Positions 13,909 to 14,302 of a DNA stretch of 14,302 nucleotides are shown piece by piece. The first letter of the stretch is position 1, and each line of letters starts with the position of its first letter. The stretch is from assembly GCA_964439135.1 (NCBI GenBank), contig CAYTNN010000116.1, forward strand, positions 1-14,302, read 5' to 3'. The notes beneath the pieces were generated by a model that did not search any database, was not told the origin of the DNA, and saw nothing but the letters and a program-made list of their open reading frames with translations. A program made the position numbers and the translations under genes. This DNA is from JAFGPJ01 sp964439135. Lineage in GTDB: Bacteria; Planctomycetota; Phycisphaerae; Sedimentisphaerales; Anaerobacaceae.

Positions 13909-14302
13909 ATGGCCTTTACATTACAATTAGGTGAACAGGCGCCGGATTTCAAACTGCCCGCAACGGACGGCAAGACATACGAGTTGTCCGATTTCGACGA
14001 TGTTGATGTATTGGTGATTTTCTTCACCTGCAACCACTGCCCTTACGTCATTGGTTCCGACGAGGTCACCCGGCGGACAGTGGAAAAATTTGCCCCTGAA
14101 GGCGTGAAATTCGTCGGCATCAACTCCAACAGCAAAAACACCTACGCGGAAGACGATTTCGAGCATATGGTTGCACGGATGAAACAGCGCAAATTTCCAT
14201 GGCTCTATCTTTATGACGAGCCTCAGGCGGTTGCCAAAGCGTATGGTGCATTGCGAACGCCGCACTTTTTCGTATTCGACAAAGACCGCAGGCTCATTTA
14301 CA
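13909..14302 (+). CDS. Peroxiredoxin/thioredoxin-like protein, runs off the window
   Basis: The first 131 residues of an AhpC/TSA-like thioredoxin-fold protein are visible. It starts MAFTLQLGEQAPDFKLPATD, the typical peroxiredoxin opening, with GKTYELSDF leading into the first strand VDVLVIFFT. A CxxC redox motif follows, CNHC (C41, C44) in TCNHCPYV, characteristic of the peroxiredoxin-like group that keeps this CNHCPYV signature. Later segments VKFVGINSNS, FPWLYLYDEPQAVAKAYG and RTPHFFVFDKDRRL (containing the cis-Pro, TP) complete most of the fold. There is no signal peptide, so it is probably cytoplasmic, serving as a thiol-disulfide reductant or peroxidase. The ATG has AAGGAG (13895-13900) at 8 bases. 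Its own promoter should lie in the AT-rich stretch 13814-13894. The 3' end is beyond the window. Confidence 0.88.
   Translation, partial: MAFTLQLGEQAPDFKLPATDGKTYELSDFDDVDVLVIFFTCNHCPYVIGSDEVTRRTVEKFAPEGVKFVGINSNSKNTYAEDDFEHMVARMKQRKFPWLYLYDEPQAVAKAYGALRTPHFFVFDKDRRLIY

Noticed and set aside
1..14302. CRISPR array, tRNA, rRNA, transposase or defence island
   Set aside because: I saw no evenly spaced repeats, tRNA-like cloverleaf, rRNA signature, transposase motif or known defence-gene combination.

Overview
This looks like one scaffold of a draft, probably metagenome-assembled, bacterial genome. Its gene content is most like a Planctomycetota member, perhaps a Phycisphaerae-type lineage: Tat-exported Gfo/Idh/MocA and sulfatase enzymes, a LamG protein, an FG-GAP/VCBS propeller, an aldo/keto reductase with a likely export signal, and a secreted lactonase. 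That placement is inferred from gene families; no rRNA is present to confirm it. The window carries no rRNA, tRNA, CRISPR array, transposase or recognisable defence cassette.

Layout. Positions 1-939 hold no credible gene. They contain a perfect stem-loop, AT-rich repeated phrases and a triple CAAAGCCAA repeat. A plus-strand series follows: a Tat-exported Gfo/Idh/MocA oxidoreductase (940-2463), a secreted endonuclease/exonuclease/phosphatase-fold protein (2508-3432, interrupted by N bases), a PolB-like DEDDy 3'-5' exonuclease (3461-4306), a secreted LamG protein (4447 into a gap), an aldo/keto reductase emerging from that gap (to 6119), and a tetraheme cytochrome c lipoprotein (6165-6707). Two minus-strand genes follow, a secreted FG-GAP protein (6727-8670) and an unrecognised helix-turn-helix protein (8688-9434). 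They diverge from a Tat-exported sulfatase (9672-11267). An alanyl-tRNA editing protein (11317-12480) and a secreted beta-propeller lactonase (12498-13637) come next and are tightly linked. Then come an intrinsic terminator, a 48-residue orphan Tat leader that looks like a gene remnant, and the 5' part of a peroxiredoxin/thioredoxin-like gene running off the end.

How the genes fit together. Most products are exported, and several belong to families used by planctomycetes to break down sulfated or otherwise modified polysaccharides (sulfatase, Gfo/Idh/MocA, aldo/keto reductase, LamG, lactonase). No glycoside hydrolase or SusC/D-like gene is present, so a defined utilisation locus cannot be claimed. 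The DEDDy exonuclease and the tRNA-editing protein are housekeeping-type genes.

The most notable points are: (1) the first 100-N gap is almost certainly artificial, since its flanks share TTGTGCCGG and merging them restores one clean reading frame; (2) an 83-bp imperfect palindrome lies in frame inside the sulfatase Tat leader; (3) the aldo/keto reductase appears to have lost three of the four catalytic tetrad residues; (4) a terminator overlaps the lactonase stop codon and directly precedes the ribosome binding site of a truncated Tat leader. I found no convincing new multi-gene system.
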